In this document: positions 59,808 through 64,000 of the stretch, one piece after another
How positions within the stretch are numbered: position 1 is the first letter of the stretch
Layout of the letters: each line of letters starts with the position of its first letter
Origin: Ignavibacteriales bacterium
GTDB lineage: Bacteria > Bacteroidota > Ignavibacteria > Ignavibacteriales > Ignavibacteriaceae
Length of the DNA: 64,000 nt
Reading direction: 5' to 3'
Assembly (NCBI GenBank): GCA_016707585.1
Contig: JADJHL010000008.1
Coordinates: 248,001-312,000, forward strand
The notes under the pieces: generated by a model
Told to the model about the DNA's origin: nothing
The model's input: the letters and a program-made list of their open reading frames with translations, nothing else
The model's database searches: none
Made by a program: the position numbers and the translations under genes

Positions 59808-61906
59808 TGAAAAAAGAAATAAAAGCATTCTTCTCACGTAACCCTAATCGTGGGTTTAAAGCAAAAGAAGTTGCACAAAAAATCGGCGTTACATCAGATC
59901 ATGAATATTCTTCACTTAAGGCCTCATTATATAAGCTTGAAGAAGAAAAATTTCTTATAAGAATTGGAAAAAGACTTCAACTTAACAAATCATCATTAAG
60001 TAATAAGCTTAAAGGAAAACTTGAAATAAATAGAAATGGTTTTGGTTTTGTAATTATAAAAGCTGAAAATACTAAAGATGTATTTATTGCTTCTAGAAAT
60101 TTGGGAACTGCATTTGATGGCGATATTGTTGAAGTTGAATTATTCGCAAAGCAAAAAGGTAAGAATATTGAAGGACAGATAGTAAATGTTTTAGAAAGAA
60201 AAAGAAAAGAATATGTCGGTGTAATAAAAAAATCTAAATCATTTTTCTTTATCTCCCCAGATGATCCCAAAATTCATCGTGATATTTATATAACAGAATC
60301 TAACTTAAACGCTGCAAAAGCTGGTGATAAAGTTGTTGTAGGAAAGCTTAGTTGGGATTCATCAATGCTTAACCCTGAAGCGGAAGTGTTGGAAGTTCTT
60401 GGTAAATCAGGTTCACACGATACTGATATACTTTCACTAGCTCGAGAATTTAATCTTAAATATAAATTTCCTAATTCAGCATTAACTGAAGCCGAAAAAA
60501 TTTCTGTAAAAATTCCACAATCAGAAATTAATAACAGAATTGATTTTAGAAATAAAAATGTTTTTACAATTGATCCTGAAGATGCAAAAGATTTTGATGA
60601 TGCTCTTTCAATCGAACAATTAGAAAATGGTAACTTATCTATAGGAATACATATTGCTGATGTTGAGCATTATGTTAAAAAAGATTCTGCCCTGGATTTT
60701 GAAGCACAGTTACGCGGTAATAGCGTTTACTTTGTAGGTAAAGTTGTTCCTATGCTCCCGGAAAAATTATCAAATCAAATTTGCTCACTGGTTCCTAATG
60801 AAGATCGTTTAACTTATTCTGTTATTGTTGAAATGACTATCCGTGGAAGAATTGTTGATTACATAATTAGCAAAACAATCATTAATAGCAAAAGAAGATT
60901 CACTTACGATGAAGCACAAGATGTAATTGAAACTGGAAAGGGAGATTTAGCAAAAGATATTTTACAGCTAAATAAAATTGCACAGATTTTTAGAAAGAAA
61001 AGAATGAGCGAAGGAAGTTTTGATTTTATTTCCCCTGAAGTAAAATTTAAACTTGATGAAAATGGTGTACCGGTTTCTATTCTGATCAAGCAAACAAAAC
61101 AAAGTAATATGCTTGTAGAAGAGTTTATGCTTCTTGCAAATAAAATTGTTGCAAAACATATTGCTGTTCCTAAAACCGGCGCAGTAAAACCATTTGTTTA
61201 TCGTGTTCACGATTTACCCGATCAGGAAAAGATTGTGGAGTTTTCAAGATTTGTAAAAACACTTGGCTACACATTTGATCCAAATGCATCTTCTAAATCA
61301 ATTGGATTTCAAAATCTTTTAAATCAAATTAAAGGTAAAGAAGAAGAAGCGTTAATTAATGAGCTGGCAATTCGCTCAATGGCTAAAGCAGTTTATTCTC
61401 CAAAAAATATTGGGCATTATGGTTTAGGATTTAAGTATTATTCTCACTTTACTTCGCCAATTAGAAGATATAGTGATCTAGTAACTCACCGCTTACTTAA
61501 TAATTACAAAAACGCAAAATCCGGGGAAATTTATTCTCTTGCAGATTTGGATAAAATTTGCGACAATATATCTGCTTCTGAAAGAAATGCTGTAGAAGCC
61601 GAAAGATTTAGCATCAAACAAAAGCAAATTGAATATTTAAGAAATCATCAAGGAAATGAATTTTCGGCAATAATTTCTGGTATAACAAATTTTGGTATCT
61701 TTGTTAAAATTACAGATATACTTGCTGAAGGTTTAATTAGACTAAGAGATCTTGATGATGATTATTATGTTCACGATGAAAAAAAATATTCAATTGTTGG
61801 AAAAAGAACACGTAAACAATATCGTTTGGGTGATAAGATTTTTGTTAAATTAATCCGTGTTGATGAAGAACGAGCGGAATTAGATTTTATTATTCTTCCT
61901 AATTAG
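59807..61906 (+). CDS. rnr: Ribonuclease R
   Basis: A 699-residue RNase II/R family exonuclease. The N-terminal winged helix (residues 1-60) is followed by two cold-shock domains. The RNB catalytic domain starts with DPEDAKDFDDA near residue 256, providing the magnesium-binding aspartates, and includes HYGLGFKYYSHFTSPIRRYS. A C-terminal S1 domain is visible (EFSAIISGITNFGIFVKITD). It degrades structured RNA 3' to 5' in the cytoplasm. The ATG shares a base with the tamB stop (TAATG). The basic tail seen in E. coli RNase R is missing here, in line with the shorter length. Confidence 0.95.
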   Translation: MKKEIKAFFSRNPNRGFKAKEVAQKIGVTSDHEYSSLKASLYKLEEEKFLIRIGKRLQLNKSSLSNKLKGKLEINRNGFGFVIIKAENTKDVFIASRNLGTAFDGDIVEVELFAKQKGKNIEGQIVNVLERKRKEYVGVIKKSKSFFFISPDDPKIHRDIYITESNLNAAKAGDKVVVGKLSWDSSMLNPEAEVLEVLGKSGSHDTDILSLAREFNLKYKFPNSALTEAEKISVKIPQSEINNRIDFRNKNVFTIDPEDAKDFDDALSIEQLENGNLSIGIHIADVEHYVKKDSALDFEAQLRGNSVYFVGKVVPMLPEKLSNQICSLVPNEDRLTYSVIVEMTIRGRIVDYIISKTIINSKRRFTYDEAQDVIETGKGDLAKDILQLNKIAQIFRKKRMSEGSFDFISPEVKFKLDENGVPVSILIKQTKQSNMLVEEFMLLANKIVAKHIAVPKTGAVKPFVYRVHDLPDQEKIVEFSRFVKTLGYTFDPNASSKSIGFQNLLNQIKGKEEEALINELAIRSMAKAVYSPKNIGHYGLGFKYYSHFTSPIRRYSDLVTHRLLNNYKNAKSGEIYSLADLDKICDNISASERNAVEAERFSIKQKQIEYLRNHQGNEFSAIISGITNFGIFVKITDILAEGLIRLRDLDDDYYVHDEKKYSIVGKRTRKQYRLGDKIFVKLIRVDEERAELDFIILPN

Positions 61907-61914
61907 GAATATAT

Positions 61915-64000
61915 ATGAAAACACTAAAACTATTTATTATAATATCAATATTATTTTCTATAACTGGCTATGCGCAGTTTGGAAAAAATAAAATTCACAT
62001 AAAGGATTATGATTGGTATTATATCCAAACAAAACACTTTGATATTTATTTTTCGCAAGATGGAGAAACGTTAACAGAATTTACTGCAAAAGCTGCTGAA
62101 GATGCTGTAACTTCAATACAAAACACACTTGACTATAGAGTTAATAACAGGATTACAATAATTATATTTAATTCACAAAATGCTTTTCAAGAAACAAATG
62201 TTATAGATGAATTTTTATCTGAAGGTATTCAGGGATTTACTGAACTATTTAAAAATCGTGTTGTAATCCAGTTCACCGGATCGTACAAACAATTTCGCCA
62301 CCTTATACACCACGAACTTGTTCACGCAGTTATGAATGATATGTTTTATGGTGGATCAATTCAAAATATTATAGCTAACAATATATCGTTGCAATTTCCA
62401 ATTTGGTTTAGTGAAGGTCTTGCAGAATATGAAGCTCTTGGCTGGGATGTTGATACTGATATGTTTATTCGAGATGCTGCTGTTAGCGAATACTTGCCAG
62501 AAATAAGCAGGTTAGGTGGATATTTTGCTTACCGAGGCGGTCAATCCGTTTTTTATTATATCGCCAACAAATATGGCAAAGAAAAAATTGGCGAACTGTT
62601 AAATAAAATTAAAGGTGTTGGTAATGTTGAAGAAGGTTTAAAAGCAACTTTAGGTATTGATATTAAAGAACTTGGTGAGCGTTGGAGAAAAGATATTAAA
62701 AAAACTTTTTGGCCTGATGTTGCGCTAAGAGATGATCCGGAAGATTTTGCTAAGAGGTTAACAGATCCAGAAAAAGATAAAGGATTTTATAATACATCAC
62801 CAACACTTTCTCCGCAAGGTGATAAGATTGCTTTTATATCTAATAGAGATTATTACTTTGGTCTTTATATTATGGATGCCTTAACTGGTAAAACACTTGA
62901 TAGAATTGTTGAAGGAAATCAAACTCCGGATTTTGAAGAATTAAATATTTTAACTCCAGGTTTAACCTGGTCTCCAGATGGAAATAAAATTGCACTTGCA
63001 GCAGAACACAGCGGCTTTGATGTCATTTATCTTTTTGATTTGGAATCCGGTGATAATGAAATACTTGATTTAAGTTTTGAAGCAATTGAAAGTGTAACGT
63101 GGTCCAATAATGGAAAGTTGCTTGCATTTGTTGGGCAGAATCCGCGTGAATCTGATGTATATACTTACAACTTTGAAACCAAAGAAGTTATAAATCATAC
63201 AAAAGATATTTTTAGTGATTCTGATCCGTCATGGTCCAATGATGATAAGTGTATTTATTTTGTTTCTGATAGAGGAAATATTCTTGATACAATCAACTTA
63301 GAAAAAAACTTTTCTATATGGCAGCATGATTTTTCACAAAAAGATATTTATAAATTTTCCTTGCAAGAAAATCGAATAACAAGAATTACTGATTTGCCTT
63401 TTAGTGATGAAACCTCGCCGCGTGAAGAAGCAAATGGTGAGCGATTAATATTTATTTCAGATTTAAATGGAATAAATAATATTTATACAAAATCACTTTT
63501 AACAGAACAAACAAATGGTTCGATTATAAATTCACCCATAAAACCAATTACGAATTCACTTAGCGGGCTTTACCAGTTGTCTTTATCAAATGATACAAAA
63601 AAACTTGTATTCTCAACACTATATGAGTCGGTATTTAATATTTTTATGCTTGATAATCCATTTGAACCTAAAATTGAAATGGACACTTTAAAACCGACAT
63701 ATTATTTTTCAAAATTGGATGAAATTAGAAATAAAAAACAAATCCAAAACGTTGAGGTGAAAAAAGAAGAAAAAGTTGAAGTGGAAATAGAAGCAGAAGA
63801 AGAAAATGAAATTAAAATATTTACAGGTGATGTAATTGAAAATGATTCTTTAGCTGAAAAAACAAATAGTGATTTTTCTAGCTTTGTCTTTGGGTCACAA
63901 GATTCTACAACGGAAAAAGTCTATGCAAATGATTCTTTATTAGTTCCCAAAGATAATATTGATTCAAATGGTGATTATCGTGTTAATAAATATAAAATTA
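61915..64000 (+). CDS. Periplasmic zinc peptidase (MA-like) with TolB-type propeller, partial
   Basis: The gene is truncated by the right window edge after 695 codons, with no stop seen. The start ATG 61915 (MKTLKLFIIISILFSITGYA) gives a signal peptide. A gluzincin domain follows, with H133-E134-L-V-H137 and the downstream glutamate E167 in PIWFSEGLAEYEA, so a metallopeptidase is likely. From residue about 290 on, TolB/WD40-like blades appear (SPTLSPQGDKIAFISNRDYY and LTWSPDGNKIALAAEHSG), then an acidic low-complexity linker (VEVEIEAEEENEIK). The final NGDYRVNKYKI suggests a barrel or surface-antigen domain beyond the edge. It follows rnr by eight bases. Confidence 0.83.
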   Translation, partial: MKTLKLFIIISILFSITGYAQFGKNKIHIKDYDWYYIQTKHFDIYFSQDGETLTEFTAKAAEDAVTSIQNTLDYRVNNRITIIIFNSQNAFQETNVIDEFLSEGIQGFTELFKNRVVIQFTGSYKQFRHLIHHELVHAVMNDMFYGGSIQNIIANNISLQFPIWFSEGLAEYEALGWDVDTDMFIRDAAVSEYLPEISRLGGYFAYRGGQSVFYYIANKYGKEKIGELLNKIKGVGNVEEGLKATLGIDIKELGERWRKDIKKTFWPDVALRDDPEDFAKRLTDPEKDKGFYNTSPTLSPQGDKIAFISNRDYYFGLYIMDALTGKTLDRIVEGNQTPDFEELNILTPGLTWSPDGNKIALAAEHSGFDVIYLFDLESGDNEILDLSFEAIESVTWSNNGKLLAFVGQNPRESDVYTYNFETKEVINHTKDIFSDSDPSWSNDDKCIYFVSDRGNILDTINLEKNFSIWQHDFSQKDIYKFSLQENRITRITDLPFSDETSPREEANGERLIFISDLNGINNIYTKSLLTEQTNGSIINSPIKPITNSLSGLYQLSLSNDTKKLVFSTLYESVFNIFMLDNPFEPKIEMDTLKPTYYFSKLDEIRNKKQIQNVEVKKEEKVEVEIEAEEENEIKIFTGDVIENDSLAEKTNSDFSSFVFGSQDSTTEKVYANDSLLVPKDNIDSNGDYRVNKYKI

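Noticed and set aside
1..64000. tRNA, rRNA, CRISPR array, integrase or transposase genes
   Set aside because: I looked for T-loop patterns, spaced direct repeats and transposase-like proteins in all intergenic gaps and found none.

Overview
The window looks like chromosomal DNA from an AT-rich (roughly one third G+C by eye), Gram-negative bacterium of the Bacteroidota/Chlorobiota assemblage; a member of the Ignavibacteria is my best guess. The reasons are an LpxC-FabZ fusion, a GldC-family protein, a full lipid A, BamA and Skp envelope cluster, many secreted proteins without long operonic regulators, and frequent clear Shine-Dalgarno sequences (GGAGG or AAGGAG). Those sequences argue against classical Bacteroidia and Flavobacteriia. 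The taxonomic call is inference. I saw no tRNA, rRNA, CRISPR array, transposase or prophage.

Layout, 1-20 kb: a truncated sorbosone/glucose dehydrogenase-like gene, an RluE-type pseudouridine synthase, a DUF4126 membrane protein, a four-helix-bundle protein, cytochrome bd oxidase (cydAB), gldC and several secreted proteins. These are followed by an SDR enzyme, a C69 dipeptidase, the methylmalonyl-CoA mutase operon (mutA-mutB) with its GTPase chaperone meaB, and a CPA2 antiporter with universal-stress domains. A DUF4032 kinase-like protein closes the section.

20-42 kb: enolase, glutamine synthetase, a DMT transporter, the threonine-degradation pair tdh-kbl, a cysteine-rich PAS histidine kinase, a DUF481 outer-membrane protein and fumarase. 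Next come a tightly packed membrane protein / unknown protein / GH13 debranching enzyme group, a 1124-residue hybrid histidine kinase with about six PAS domains, an orphan MlaE permease, ilvE and an alkaline phosphatase.

42.3-43.8 kb: a compact lexA operon. LexA is followed by a small stand-alone WYL-like protein and a degenerate PD-(D/E)XK-like protein. It is read from a near-consensus promoter whose spacer holds one of two tandem LexA-type operators, and it ends at a strong terminator. This is the most interesting unit in the window.

43.9-64 kb: a long co-directional envelope-biogenesis cluster: uppS, bamA, two ompH/skp paralogues, lpxD, lpxC-fabZ, lpxA, a lipoate ligase, a beta-propeller protein, split heptose genes (hldA-hldC), tamB, rnr, and a zinc-peptidase/TolB-propeller protein running off the right edge. 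Together these genes make undecaprenyl carrier, lipid A and ADP-heptose, and fold and insert outer-membrane proteins.

Small dispersed inverted repeats lie between genes at about 10.35, 14.86 and 25.95 kb. Function calls rest on recognising family motifs by reading; no database search was run.
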